64,000 nt of DNA from Nymphaea colorata. Its lineage: Eukaryota > Streptophyta > Magnoliopsida > Nymphaeales > Nymphaeaceae. The stretch spans positions 4,605,224-4,669,223 of the forward strand of contig NC_045141.1 in assembly GCF_008831285.2 (NCBI RefSeq), in the 5' to 3' direction. Below the pieces are notes generated by a model that searched no databases, was not told the DNA's origin, and saw only the letters and a list, made by a program, of their open reading frames with translations. Numbering within the stretch: position 1 is the stretch's first letter; the number at the start of each line of letters is the position of its first letter. The translations under genes were made by a program, and so were the position numbers. Below are positions 46,200 through 57,829 of this stretch, one piece after another.

Positions 46200-48018
46200 T
46201 CAACAGTTTTCAATACCATTAAGTTAGCACATACCACCCAACTCGACCAGTTACACTACCATCATATTGAGAGAAAAAATAACAGAAATGAGATGTTTAA
46301 ATTGGACTTGTAACTAATGTCCATTGCTTTTGCAGCTTATAAAATTCAATTTACAAGATATAATTAATGAGTTAATTTGTGCATTAATCAACTACATTAT
46401 ACTGGGTATACTGAGAAAATAAAAGGAAAGGAAGGAAGCACTTGTAAGAGGCATATGAATTTGGAAGTCATATAATGTGAGGGATATATTAATATATATA
46501 TTCATAACACTTGAACATTTTACATATTTCATCCCGGCCATTTTCTACATCAAGTTGACCATTCAGTCAGCCAGCATTCAATCAAAAAGTTGAAAGACTA
46601 AACGTGTTTGGGTCTACCAGAGGGACTGATTCTGCAAGGCATTTGACATTGATGTCGAAGAATTCAACCATCGATCACGCTTCTGGTCATGGCAACCTGG
46701 TTCCTTTCCACCACTTGAAAAGGAACCACAACAACAATAAATGATGTCGAGTGGAATACATTAATGTCTTGTTAATTTCCCAATTCTGGTTTCGTTCCCT
46801 TCCGCGGCTTAAGTCGCTGCATGGTTAGTAGCATCCTCACCAGTCAGTCTCGAAAACAGATGTTGCTGCTGCCATTTCTGGACCAACAAGACCTTAACAG
46901 ATTTAAAATCATTGAAAGAGAGTATAACCCATTTAACACGTCCAAATTGGGGTCTAAGTAGCTTATCATTGTCAATCTTTTGGTGGGCGAAACCTTATTA
47001 AAAGCAATGACCATTAGTTATGAGTCCAATTTAAACATCTCATTTCCGTTATTTTTTTTATCCTATAGATTTCAACATTTCCATAGTGCGTGAGATATTA
47101 CAGATAAACGTTGGAGATCATGCTGTTAGTTGTTTCCGTGTGCATGCAAAGCCAAGTGGTCAAGTATTCAGAACAGCTTGCATGGTTCAATGGGTTCATC
47201 CAAAAGGTGGTGTCTTCTCTAGTGCTTCGTATAGGCTGCTTCAATATCACCGTCAACTTTACATTTTTTTTTCTTTTCATGAACAATTTTTCCTTGTTTT
47301 GGTACCCACTACTTTTACTACGTTCCTGTTTCAATATCGCCATCAACTTTACATTGTTTTTCTTTTATACACGATCTTTTAACTTCTTTTTGGTATCACA
47401 ATACTTTTCGTGCGTTCATCCCAACATAATTCATTAAAAAAAAAGTAGCTACATCTTCTAAAATGGTTAATGTATAATTCACACGGTCCTTTTATTTATA
47501 GTTTTTATTTTTATAGTTTGTATCTTTAATGATTTCCAGACTCGATCCTTTCTCCAAGCATGGAAAATAGCTCCCCATCATTTTCCAAAGTTATAAGAAG
47601 TTAGCAGGAACCCTCAGATTCACAAGAAAGATGGTTCTGCCTTCTCAGAAAGTATGACATTTTTATAAAAAGGCAGAGAAAAGCTCCCACTTAGTGTCCT
47701 GCAGCTCTGCCAAATTTTTTGGACAGGGATTGACGAAAGAATCAATCTTCTACATTATCAAATCTCAAAGTAAACAGTTAACGAAATATAATTACAAATG
47801 ATTCAAACTGAGATCGTGGAAAGAGTTGTCACATATAGGACGCCGTTACTTGACATCTACTAACAGTCAATCTTGACCCGGAGGATTTCTGCTAAATAAA
47901 GAAGTTTGAACTTTGAATCCCACCCTTCCTGTTTCATATATATACATTTACAAAGGAACAAGCCTAATCGTAGAACCATATGATCGATCGTTTTCATTCT
48001 CTATCAACCTCTCTCAAA
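46200..48018. other. Spacer between members 2 and 3, no gene
   Basis: 47080-47400 carries two short direct repeats of 'caatatcgccatcaactttacatt' type words and is duplicated at 63790-64000. No recognisable coding sequence was found. Confidence 0.45.
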
Positions 48019-48310
48019 ATGGTTCACATGTACAAGATGTCCTTACTGATAGCCATGGTGGTACTGATAGCAAGCCATTCTGCTGAAGGAGAAGCAGCAG
48101 CGATAAGGGAATTGCTCTCTTACCCTACAGTAGGAAAATGGCAACGAAGACTATGAGCAGGCAAATGGAAGGAGGAGACTCCTACAGGAAGTACTCGCAG
48201 ATGGATTTGGCAGCTCCAATGGGGGAGATGCATGGTTTTCCAACAAGAGGGTTGTTGGTTACAGTGTGAGTTCACCTATGCCCAATGAAAATTTCAGACA
48301 TAACCACTGA
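48019..48310 (+). pseudogene. Peptide family member 3, diverged and frameshifted
   Basis: The ATG at 48019 opens a diverged signal peptide (SLLIAMVVLIASHSAEGEAA). The frame then stops at 48153. In the next frame SRQMEGGDSYRKYSQMDLAA aligns with the KYPQKDNTAA part of member 1. In a third frame GDAWFSNKRVVGYSVSSPMP aligns with GHDPWSSTKRNYPLPPKPAS. Two single-frame shifts, near 48135 and 48215, therefore break a once complete member. The Asn-Lys-Arg dibasic position is kept. It is the most divergent copy and may represent a separate old lineage. TATATATA lies about 80 bp upstream. The shifts could be consensus errors, but the divergence argues for real decay. Confidence 0.6.
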
Positions 48311-49194
48311 CTTCCCACCTGATCCCCCCCATCTATTGAGTTCACCAAACATAGTTCCAAGTTTCTTTTTAATTTCTATACTGGAATTGCATTCAATGGT
48401 TGTATTCAATATTAGAGTTTTTCATAATAATATATATGTTTGTTTGCTTGCTACCAAGCATGTTTGTAACACGTAACACTTCTTTTTGAAAGGACAAAGT
48501 ATCGACAATTTAGAGAGGCTCTCGTTTGATTTTGATAAGAGTGATCAGGGACACGATCAGCGACTACTCGTTGTTCTTCAGACTTTTTAGCTTTTAACGG
48601 AAGTACTGCAACAGCACTAGTGAAAGTTCACAGAGAATTCAAAATGTGGGACAAAATTATCGCCAAGGTTGTAATCATGGTGCAGAGAAATCAAAATCCT
48701 CTGACCAGATTGGGCCAATTTGCAACTTCACCTCATGAATGTGCTTTTTGTGGAACATGGGAACTTGGATTTAGTACCAGACAAGCACAATGGAATATAA
48801 ATTCAGTTGCTATCTAAATAGGAACAAATCGATAGACGTTGGACCATCCATGTCCGGTTAATGACTAATAATTTTCTTTGGAAAAATATTGATTGCACAA
48901 ATTTCCTGGAAACGTTTCATTGGAAAGAAATCTGCCTGTTCCAAAAAGACTTTTCGGTCCGAGTTCTGCCAACTGTGGGTATATTATCTTTCTACGGACC
49001 CTAAGGATGATTTATTCATAATCATGAGAGACAAGGGTTGGATAAGAGTTCAGTTCTCTTATGAATACTCTCTACGGACCCTAAGGATGATTTATTCATA
49101 ATCATGAGAGACAAGGGGTTGGATAAGAGTTCCAGTTCTCTTATGAATACTCCTCCTACTTATGCTGAACCTACCTTACTTCCTCACTCTCATG
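48311..49194. other. Spacer, no gene
   Basis: The stretch includes an 80 bp tandem duplication (48991-49152). No other structure was seen. Confidence 0.45.
48991..49152. repeat. 80-bp direct tandem duplication
   Basis: 'tctacggaccctaaggatga' starts at 48991 and 49071. The second copy differs only by one extra G in a G-run and one extra C, that is, by indels and no substitutions. Confidence 0.93.
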
Positions 49195-49290
49195 ATGGGT
49201 TGGAGGCCCAAGATATCCGAATCATGGTCACGGCTATACTTGTGATTAGTCATCCTACACCAGCAACGTATGAATTGTCATGAAGTACAT
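49195..49290 (+). pseudogene. Peptide family remnant, 5' end only
   Basis: The ATG at 49195 reads MGWRPKIS. After a one-base shift it reads MVTAILVISHPTPATYELS and a stop. This aligns with MGYALKII...MATAILVASHFTAATTES of member 1. The rest of the gene cannot be found downstream. It lies directly after the 80 bp tandem duplication. Confidence 0.55.
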
Positions 49291-50579
49291 ATAGAAGTCC
49301 ATCACAGGGTTAATCCTCCATTTGACTTCTGCAGTAGCGTAGCTTCATATAAGTTGGCGAGGGTAGTTGCTCACGCCAGCAACAAAATTTTATTTATTTT
49401 TATATATCTTTACATAGATTTCTTACAATTATTGACTTATTTATATATGTTGCGCCCCTTAAAAAATGACAATTTTTATAACAATGCCCAATAGTAAAAA
49501 ATTTCTGACTCTTGCCACTTGACCTCTGCCAATATTCATTCTACACCCTAATAGTGCGTCTATTCTAGTTCCTTAGAGAAGTTACCTTCAATATCAATTT
49601 AACTTTTGATACACAATAAAGAACAAAAAAAAAACTTTTACATGAAACCAATGTCCACAAAAGAGACATACTATTCATCACGACCACGAAATAGAGAGAT
49701 CAATCACAAAAGAAGATAGAACCAACCTTTTGTTCGATCTCCAAATATATAAAAAGATATTGCAAGAACTCACGAACCGATTGAACTTGAGGTACAAGAA
49801 AGTAAGCAAGCTTAGTTATATTCATCATTTCTCTGTCCACTCAATGCCGTTTTCTCAAACACAAATACCTACGAGGTGATAAAATGTGAAGTCTTCCCAA
49901 AGACTTCCTATAATATAATGCCACCGAAAAACAAACCTGCCATTTGTCTTTTTTTCATCAATTAATGGCAGCTGATCTTCTATAACTCTGTTTTCTTTGA
50001 TCTTTCCTGGTCAAGTTACTGAGTTCTAAGGCCCCAGCGCATAAGGAAAACTATTTCTCTTTGCAGTACAACCACGACTTCTATTCTGTGATGCCTTGTG
50101 AAACGCTGCTAACTACACAAACAGAACGCATCTAACTTTATCCTAAACAAACAGATCATAGGAATGACCAACCGCCATCTACCCTCCTAATTCTAACTTC
50201 TGGTTCTCCTTCCAAGTCATCAGAACCGCTTCTGGTTTGATACAACTTTATCAGAAACTCAGGAGCAGCTCTCACAAGTTTCAAGTGGGCATTTTTTTCA
50301 TCTTTTCCAATAATATTTGTAAGCCATCGTGGGTGTTTTTAAACCAAATGACGGATGAAAATATGTAATCCAGAAATTTTTTGTGGGAGTATTTCGAAAA
50401 CTTGCACAGCTAGGGACCCAACAACATTTTTAAGAATTTTTAGATAGGGTAAATGAAATATTTTTCAATATTATAACTAAAAATTTTGTTTTTCCCAAAT
50501 GTGAGGTCCCTGCCTTCCCTACACCCCTGATTGTGACTATTATAAGAAAAAAATTGTGACTATGAAAAGGAGTTGGACT
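49291..50579. other. No gene recognised
   Basis: AT-rich spacer without family motifs. The last 20-30 bp before 50580 belong to the promoter of peptide family member 4, separated from it by the hAT insertion. Confidence 0.45.
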
Positions 50580-50587
50580 CCTGCCTT

Positions 50588-51336
50588 TAGGGCTGCACAA
50601 CGAGTCGAGCCAATTCGGGCTCTACTCGAACTCGCTCGAGTAAACTCGACTCGAGCTCGACTCGTTTTTATATGAGCCAAGCTTGAGCTTAAATGTAAAC
50701 TCGTGTATGTTAATGAGCCGAGTTCGAGTTAGATGAACTCGACTCAATTAAACTCGATTTGGCTCGACTTTAAGCTCTATTTTCTTTTTTCACATTTTTA
50801 TTTTCTCTCTTCTTTTTGTTTTGTATTTTTTAAATTTTCCCTCTTTTTTCCTCTTTACCTACGCAGCCACATTTCCATTTTTTTTTCAATATTAAACCCC
50901 AATTTCATCATTAGGCTTTCCAATCAATCAATCACCATTTCCGTTTTCCCTCCCATTTTTCTCTTTCCGCACCAAGTTCATCGTTCTTTTTCCTTCTGTT
51001 TTTCTCTTTTCTAGCCCACACTTTTCTTCCCGCCTTTAAGCACTTGTCATGGTAGGTCCCATTACCGAGGACATCACCATAGTCAATGTGGAAAAGGCAG
51101 TGAAGAAGAACCTTGCCCTCCTCATGGCTGGAGCTATTATGAGGACACCACCACAAAAAAGGCATGTGAAGAAGAAATAAATGAGCCGCTTGAGTCGAGC
51201 TCTAGCTCGGCGGTTTCTTGAGTCGAGCTTGAGTTGAAGATGTGAAGCTCGTGTCGAGCTCGAGCTGACTAAACATGAGTCAAGCCAAGCTTGAGCCAGC
51301 CGAGCTCGAGCTCGACTCGGCTCGTGTGCAGCCCTA
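50588..51336. mobile_element. hAT non-autonomous element in the promoter of member 4
   Basis: The 12 bp inverted ends are TAGGGCTGCACA at 50588 and its complement ending at 51336. They are flanked by a perfect 8 bp target duplication CCTGCCTT (50580-50587 and 51337-51344). Both subterminal regions are packed with 'gagctcgagtcgagc' words; the core is T-rich. At 749 bp it has no transposase. Removing it and one duplication rejoins 'ggactcctgcctt' to 'cgatttatcttctatatata', which matches the uninterrupted promoters of the other members. It inserted about 15 bp upstream of the TATA box. Confidence 0.93.
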
Positions 51337-51351
51337 CCTGCCTTCGATTTA

Positions 51352-51365
51352 TCTTCTATATATAC
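51352..51365 (+). promoter_or_regulatory. TATA box of peptide family member 4
   Basis: CTTCTATATATACG lies about 50 bp upstream of the ATG at 51411, at the same distance as in members 5 and 6. The hAT element ends just upstream. Confidence 0.6.
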
Positions 51366-51475
51366 GTACACTTGACCATACCGGCCCAACCTCCTTTTCT
51401 CCCTCTCAAGATGGATTGCAGGCTCAACATATCCGTATTGCTCTTGGCCACAACCATACTTGTAATGAATCATTT

Positions 51476-51782
51476 TGTTGAATAATGGAGTTGCCCTTCT
51501 CGTTTCCACCAATTGGGCATATAACCGTTCAACCTTGTGTGTGTTCTAGAAACTACCATAGTTTCTTTTCTTCTTCCTTCCATTATTATTTGTATTGCCT
51601 TATGAAAGAGCCTTCCATGTTCATTAGGCATTCTGGTGGAAGTTCTCATATAAGCTGTATTTCCTTTGGCCCAAGTTAATAATAACAGTGAACGAGGTGT
51701 GGAGCTTTTGTCGTGGATGTAGGTCTAAGCAGACTGAACCACGTTAAATCTTGTGTGTTCCTTGCTCTTCTTTCTCTCTACA
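51476..51782 (+). repeat. 5' LTR of the copia element
   Basis: 307 bp, TGTTGAATAATGG... to ...CTCTACA. It carries 'gaaccacgttaaatcttgtg' near the 3' end, as in the solo LTR at 60.5-60.9 kb. The start is set by alignment with the 3' LTR and by the TG rule; two or three bases of uncertainty remain. Confidence 0.9.
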
Positions 51783-51797
51783 TGGTATCAAAGCAGG
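51783..51797 (+). promoter_or_regulatory. Primer-binding site (initiator Met tRNA)
   Basis: TGGTATCAAAGCAGG directly follows the 5' LTR. It matches the usual TGGTATCAGAGC of plant copia elements with one mismatch. Confidence 0.9.
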
Positions 51798-51820
51798 TAG
51801 ATTTTTTTTTAGAGAGATTC

Positions 51821-52545
51821 CAGTGACCAGCGCTGCCAGCTTCAGCGGCGGTTTGGGTCAAGCATAGGCTCGTTTGAATCGTCTGCATTTGAGGATTCTC
51901 CCTGCAAAATTTCAGATTTTTGGGAACATTCATTGAGGAGATAAAAATTTTTCTTTGGCTACTGGTTTTCGTTTTACAGTACCTGTGAAATCTGAAACGG
52001 GCACCAAATTTCGGCGACCGGCACTGCCAGCTCTGATGGCGGTTTGGGTCAAGCATGGTTCATTAGAATCATCTGCATCTGAGGATTCCCCCTCCAAAAT
52101 TTCAGATTTTTTGGAGCATTCGTTGAAGAGATAAGCATTTTTCTTTGGCTACTGGTTTTCGTTTTACCTGTGAAATCTGAAACTGCACCAGATTCCGGTG
52201 ACCGGTGCTGCCAGCTCTGAGGTGGTTTGGGTCGAGTATAGGCTCGTTGGAATCATCTGTATCTAAGGATTCAACCTGTAAATTTTCAGAATTTTTGGAG
52301 CATTTGTTGAGGATATAAGCATTTTTCTTTGGCTACTGGTGTTCGTTTTACAGTACCTGTTAAATCTGAAACTGTGCCAGATTTCAGTGACCGGCGCTGC
52401 CAGCTCCAATGGCAGTTTGGGTCGAGCATAGGCTCATTGGAACCGTCTGCATCTGAGGATTCTTCCTGAAAATTTCAGACTTTTTGGATCATTTGTTGAG
52501 GAGATAACCATTTTTCTTTGGCTACTGGTTTTCAGTGTTGTAGAC
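51821..52545 (+). repeat. Four tandem repeats of about 183-191 bp in the copia leader
   Basis: Units start at about 51821, 52011, 52195 and 52385 with 'cagtgaccagcgctgccagc' or a close variant. Each continues through 'ggtttgggtc', 'catctgaggatt', 'aaaatttcagattttt' and 'tttctttggctactggt'; the last unit is shorter. They lie between the primer site and the gag start, in the untranslated leader. The units are diverged from each other by more than the LTRs appear to be, so the array probably predates this insertion. Confidence 0.9.
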
Positions 52546-52618
52546 ACCTGAGAACTTGTTCTGCGGCTACAAACAGGCCTATTCATTTGGTAATAAGGTG
52601 CTTTGATTCTAAGTTTTC

Positions 52619-53538
52619 ATGGCTGAAAATGACTCATCTACACCAAACCAGTGGTCAGACTCTACAATAGAGATAATAGTTGTTCAAGACCAGGTACCGA
52701 ATACTAAAATCACATCTACTTTACTAGATGAAGAAATTATTTATTTGGTTTAGATCTGTTACATTATATATCAGTGGTAGATCAAAGTTGGGTTATGTTG
52801 ATGGAGAAATTACTCGATCACATGAAAATGATGCATATTTTAGGAATGAAAATCCATCAATGATATGGTTATATCATGGCTTTTCAATTCAATGGGCCAA
52901 AAATTGCTCGAAACTTTACGTTTCTTACTAGTGCTCATGATGTATGGATTAATGCAAAAGAAATGTATAGTGAGCAAAATAATATTGCCCGTATGTATAA
53001 GCTATCTTGTCAAATTTATAGCTTAAAAAAGGGAAATATGTGTATTGCTGATTACTATGGCAAAATGAAGTGTTTATGTTGCTGATTACTATGGCAAAAT
53101 GAAGTGTTTATGGATGAATATGACATATACGCTGCATCATACAGTATTAATGCTCCATCAAGAAAACTCAGACAACACGAGAAGGCCTTTCAATTCCAAG
53201 CAGGTCTTGGAAATGATTTTGAATATATTCGAAGTCAACTTTTGCTCTCAGCAGAATTACCTTCTGTCAATAATATTTTGTCCACTCTTATGAGAGAAGA
53301 AACATGTCGGCAAGTTATGAATCAAGATACTCAACCAGAAAATCCAGCAAGCGAGGGTTCTGACAAAGCAGCGTTTCATGCCAATACTACTGCATATGCT
53401 GCTACAATGAACAAAAGCAATAGTCAAGGGTCATATGGCTATAAATCAAGAAATCAAAACCGCAAGTTTACTTTCACTTATTGTAAGAAAGATGGGCACA
53501 CTCGTGATAGGTGTTGGACACTGCATGGAAAACCATGA
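52619..53538 (+). pseudogene. copia gag, frameshifted
   Basis: The ATG at 52619 begins MAENDSSTPNQWSD. After a shift near 52740 the frame reads FRSVTLYISGRSKLGYVDGE, and after another shift ARNFTFLTSAHDVWINAKEM, both typical of plant copia capsid. A 34 bp tandem duplication at 53047-53114 shifts it again. The end has a zinc-knuckle relic YCKKDGHTRDRCW in which the first Cys is replaced by Phe. It packages element RNA in intact relatives; this one cannot. Confidence 0.88.
53047..53114. repeat. 34-bp tandem duplication inside copia gag
   Basis: 'gctgattactatggcaaaat' begins at 53047 and 53081. The duplicate breaks the gag frame. It is identical apart from the final bases. Confidence 0.93.
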
Positions 53539-53727
53539 GCATCTCAAGGTCGGCGTCCAAATGGGCCGACTGCGTTTGCTCAAGTTACTGCCACAGAAAC
53601 CATTGACGTAGCTGCTCAGCTAAAGACTATCACCGAGCTTCTTCAAAATCTATACAAACAAAAGGAGAAGACTGTCATGGTCGCATCAACACTAGTCAAG
53701 ATCTTCCATGTACTCTCCCTACTTTCT

Positions 53728-56700
53728 ATGACTGGATTATAGATTCTGGAGCAAGCGAGCATATGTGTTCATCTACTATAAATTACTCCAATATTAAGGA
53801 TGTACATGGGAACAATTTTGTCGTTATTGCAGATGGATCTAAGGTGAGAGTTGAAGGTATTAGTAGTGTTAGTCTCTTTCATAGTGAAAAATTAATACCT
53901 TAGTTGTTCCTAAGCTATCTACAAATTTATTGTCTGTTTCCAAACTCACCAAGGATTTGAACTGTGATATTATATTCTCACCATATGATGTGATCTTTCA
54001 GGACAGGTTGATGAAGAAGATGATTGGTAAGGGAAGAATTACCAATGGACTATATGTGCTGGAACGTGAAAATAAAGCTTTGACTGCTAGATTTGATAAC
54101 TCCTTGTGACATAAAATACTCGGCCATCCTTCCAATTACAAGTTAAAAATTTTATTTCCTACATATTACTATGATTGTCATTCATGTGATGTGTGTCATT
54201 ATGTTAAGATGAATAGACTTCCTTTTCCTGAGTTTCATAGTGTTGTTGTACATCCTTTTGATTTGATACATTCTGATGTGTGGAGACCAGCCCATGTGAG
54301 TTCTTATTCTGGCTTTAGATATTACGTTACCTTTATTGATGATTTTTAAAAAACCACTTCGATTTATCTGCTTAAAACTAAAAGTAAAGTTTTTGACAAA
54401 TTTCAAACTTTTTTTAATATGATTAAACATCAATATGGAACACAAATTAAAACTCTAAAAACTAATAATGACACTGAGTTTAAAAATTCCATATTCAAGA
54501 GTTTTGAAAAACATGGTATTGATCATCAGTTTACATGTGTAGGGACTCCTCAACAAAATGGAGTAACTAAAAAAAAACAAATTGACATCTCCTACAAGTC
54601 ACGCGAGCCTTGTTATTCCAAATGAATGTTCCTAGAATTTATTGGAGTGATGCTCTTTTGAATGCATGTTATATTATTAACCATCTTCTTAGCAAGCAAC
54701 TTTAGGATTGTGCACCTCTTGAAATCCTAAAGGGACGAAAACTCAATTTAAATTACATTTGTATCTTTGGATGTGTTGTCTTTGTTGCTACACAAAAATA
54801 AGAGTTAGACAAACTTAGTAGTAGAGCTCGTGAATGTATGTTCTTAGGATATTCCATCTTGCAAAAGGGGTACAAATGCTATAGTTTAGAAGAAAAACGT
54901 CTTCTAATATCTAGGGACATTGTTTTTAATGAAAATACACCCTACCTCCCTCACCCAGTGCAGGAAAAACATATTCAGAGGAAGAATATATTATCTGCTT
55001 CTAACGTGTTTAACCGGAATTGTTCCTCGGGAGAGATTGTATTACCGACCACAGTGCAGATGATCTGTTCACAATTATAAGAAGAAATCCAAATTCACTA
55101 GAAACTTTTCAAGAGGCCAACATAGAAAATGCCACATCAAAAAACCAAATTGATTGCCAAGATATAGATGATCAAAATGACATTCAAATTTTCTTGAGAA
55201 GATTAGAACGTCAAACTAGGCATCCTACTCATTTATCTGATTATGTCATGCTCACTGCTTCCACCATGTACTTGATAGAGCACTATGTTGGGTATGAGAG
55301 AATAAATAACACATATAAAGCTTATTTGTCTCAGGTCTCTAGCTGTTATGAACCGTCTACATATGAGGAAGCGAAAAAAAGATTGTTATGGGTAAATCCC
55401 ATGGATGAAGACCTTAACGCATTTTACAAAAATAAGACTTGGGATATTGTCTACTTTCGACCTGAAAAAAAGGCTATAGGATGTCGATGAGTATTCAAGA
55501 TAAAGCACACTTGATGGAAGTGTTAAAAGATACAAGGCCAGACTGGTAGCAAAAGGATACACACAAACACAAGGCCTAGATTATGAGGAAACATTTGCTC
55601 CCGTAGCAAAAATGAATACTGTCAGAGTAATTCTTTCTATTGCTTGCAATTACAATTGGCCTCTACACCAATTAGATGTTAAAAATGTTTTTTTGCAAGG
55701 AGAGTTGAAAGAAGAAGTCTATATGAAACTTCCTCATGGGCATCCAAAAGAAGAAAATGGTAAGCTTGCGTGCAGATTGCATAAAGCTATCTATGGTTTA
55801 AAACAATCTCTGAGGGCAAGACACTATCATGTAAGTAATTTCCCAGAACAACACAATTTTGCTAGAAGCAATGCTGACAATTATTTCTTTGTTAAAAGAA
55901 AGGATGATTATATTATTATTATTTTAGTCTATGTTGATGACATAATTTTAACATGAACTAATGGCCAAGGAATTCTGAAGACGAAAGAGCTCCTTCATGA
56001 TGCTTTCAACATAAAAGATTTGGAAAGGCTTTGTTATTTTTTAGGAATTGAGATAGCTCACTCACACAAAGGTCTTTTCCTATCTCAACAGAAATACACG
56101 ATGGATTTGCTCAAAACAGTAGGAAAGATTGAGTGCAAGCCAGCAGAGACACCTATTGAAGTCGGTCAAAAGGTTGAAATTAGTCCAGATAAACCTATCA
56201 TTAACAAAGAAGGCTACCAACGCTTTGTAGGGAAGCTTATTTATTTGACTATTACGATGCTTGACATAACATATGTAGTCCGTATTGCCAGTCAGTGCAT
56301 GCATGCTCCTATTGAACATCATTTGAAAATCGTCAATCGTATATTGCAATATCTAAGGAAGGCTCCAGGACAAGGTATATGGTACAAAAAGAATGGTCAT
56401 CATCAAGTGTGTTTTTATACTGAGGCAGATTGGGCTGGTAGTTCAGAGAGACAATCCACCATCGATTATTTTGTGTTTGTTGGAGGAAACATTGTGTCTT
56501 GGAAAAGTAAAAAACAGAGTGCAATGTCTAGATCCAGTGCTAAGGCAGAATATTGAGCTATGGCTACAACAGCAAGTGAGCTTACATGGATTAAAATTCT
56601 TGTGCCAAAAATTGGATTACAAGTTGATATTTCTATTCCCTTGCATTGTGACAATCAAGCTGCAATTTCTATTGCAGCGAACCCTGTTTTTCATGAAAGA

Positions 56701-56895
56701 ACCAAACATATTGAAATTGATTGTCATTATATTTGTGAGAAAGTACAGAAAGGAGAACTGTCTACACCATATACAAAAAGCTCAGATCAACTAGTGGATG
56801 GTCGTACTAAAGGCTTACATCGAGATCAATATTACAAGAATCTCATCAAGTGGGGGTGTACGATTATTTACACCCCACTTGAAGGGGAGTCTTGA
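53728..56895 (+). pseudogene. copia pol, multiple stops and frameshifts
   Basis: Domains in order: protease with WIIDSGASEHM (about 53731-53763); integrase with LGHPSN, CDVCHYVKM, the first Asp in HSDVW, TNNDTEF where TDNGTEF is usual (second Asp lost), and PQQNGVTKKK; reverse transcriptase with [33 protein letters not shown] and YVDDIILT (55929-55950); RNase H with TEADWAGS, SRSSAKAEY and RTKHIEIDCHYI. A TGA at 56554-56556 replaces the Arg codon of AEYRAM, consistent with CGA to TGA decay. At least six other breaks are visible. The frame ends inside the 3' LTR boundary. Confidence 0.92.
56878..56889 (+). promoter_or_regulatory. Polypurine tract of the copia element
   Basis: TTGAAGGGGAGT immediately precedes the 3' LTR, the place of second-strand priming. 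Confidence 0.75.
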
Positions 56896-57196
56896 AGAAT
56901 GGAGTTGCCCTTCTTGTTCCCACCCATTGGGCATATAACCGTTCTGCCTTGTGCGTGTTTCAGAAACTACCATAGTTTCTTTTCTTCTTCCTTCCATTAT
57001 TATTTGTATTGCCTTATGAAAGAGCCTTCCATGTTCGTTAGGCATTCTGGTGGAAGTTCTCATATAAGGTGTATTCTCTTTGGCCCAAGTTAATAATAAT
57101 AGTGAACGAGGTGTAGAGCTTTTGTCGTGAATGTAGGTCTGACCAGACCGAACCACGTTAAATCTTGTGTGTTCTGTGCTCTTCTTTCTCTCTACA
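56890..57196 (+). repeat. 3' LTR of the copia element
   Basis: 307 bp, ending ...CTCTACA at 57196, where the split peptide gene resumes. The first bases read TCTTGAAG against TGTTGAAT in the 5' LTR. Confidence 0.9.
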
Positions 57197-57486
57197 ATTC
57201 TACACCAGCAGCATCTGAATCAAAGGAAGAGGCACACGACCCCTACCATGGCAGCAGCAGGAAAGTAGGGACGAAGGTTGTCATCACCAGGCCGCAAGAT
57301 GGAGGAGTACTGTTCAGTGGGAAGTATGCACAGATGAGACATAGTAAGGCAGCTGGGGTAGGGCATGACCCATGGTCCTCTAGCAAGAAGCAGTATCCTT
57401 CTCCTCTAGTGCCTGTACACAACCCCAATAAAAGCCCATGGGAAGGGCTTTTGCCACCACCTCTCCTTCGTGCCCTTCATTTATGA

Positions 57487-57829
57487 TTTTCATCCCTTGA
57501 TTGGAAATTCATTTTTTTCTTTTTCAGCAACTCTTTGTATAATTCAAGTACTGTATTGATCATAGAATGCTTAATAAATTTATCTATTTCCAATGGATGT
57601 AACGAGTTAGTTTTTGGGGATTACACCCTCCCAATAAGAAGTTAGGAAGGAAAAGCAAATGCCGTGTTGAGAGATCAATGGACAGGATGTAGCCATTTGA
57701 CAATGGAAGCTATGTCACAACTCACAAAGGAATCAAATGATGATCCTCGCAACATTTATGTTGACCCTTCCACGAACTGCATCATTTCCTGCAAGACTGT
57801 CCATACCACCAAGTGGAGAAGAGCCATAT
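57487..57829. other. 3' flank of member 4, no gene
   Basis: Opens with 'ttttcatcccttg', a diverged copy of the family's 3' flank, then featureless DNA. Confidence 0.45.

Larger units (their letters stand above)
42930..47430. repeat. Segmental duplication, block I
   Basis: This block, which carries the first two peptide genes, is repeated in the same order and orientation at about 59450-64000. Anchors are 'cttggtatcttaaaatgttt' (42936/59463), the gene starts (43594/60323 and 45516/62623), 'gagctggtgtgg' (44530/61622) and 'gcatgcaaagccaagtggtc' (47141/63855). Offsets are 16.5-17.1 kb. Internal indels are large around 46.2-47.1 kb. Confidence 0.85.
51476..57196 (+). mobile_element. Full-length but decayed Ty1/copia LTR retrotransposon
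   Basis: Two 307 bp LTRs, a primer site, gag, then protease, integrase, reverse transcriptase and RNase H in copia order, and a polypurine tract. The element is on the same strand as the gene it interrupts. The target duplication is imperfect: ATTTT before and ATTCT after, if one T at the left boundary is shared or lost. By hand count the LTRs differ at about 22 of 307 positions (about 7%), so it is not a recent arrival. Stops and frameshifts in every domain make it non-autonomous now. Confidence 0.93.
51411..57486 (+). pseudogene. Peptide family member 4, split by a copia element
   Basis: The 5' part (51411-51475) encodes MDCRLNISVLLLATTILVMN, most of the signal peptide. It is interrupted by a 5.7 kb copia element. 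The 3' part resumes at 57197 and stays open to the stop at 57484-57486: STPAASESKEEAHDPYHGSS, KVGTKVVITRPQDGGVL, AAGVGHDPWSSSK, dibasic Lys-Lys, QYPSPLVPVHNPNK and a Leu/Pro-rich tail ending ALHL. Both halves remain in register with the family, so the coding sequence was intact when the element arrived. The promoter also carries a hAT insertion. It is presumably not expressed as a full product. Confidence 0.88.

Noticed and set aside
50733-51512. Open frames inside the hAT element and its minus strand as transposase
   Set aside because: Phe- and Ser-rich low-complexity or Arg-rich frames from 'gagctcgag' repeats; no hAT dimerisation or catalytic motif.
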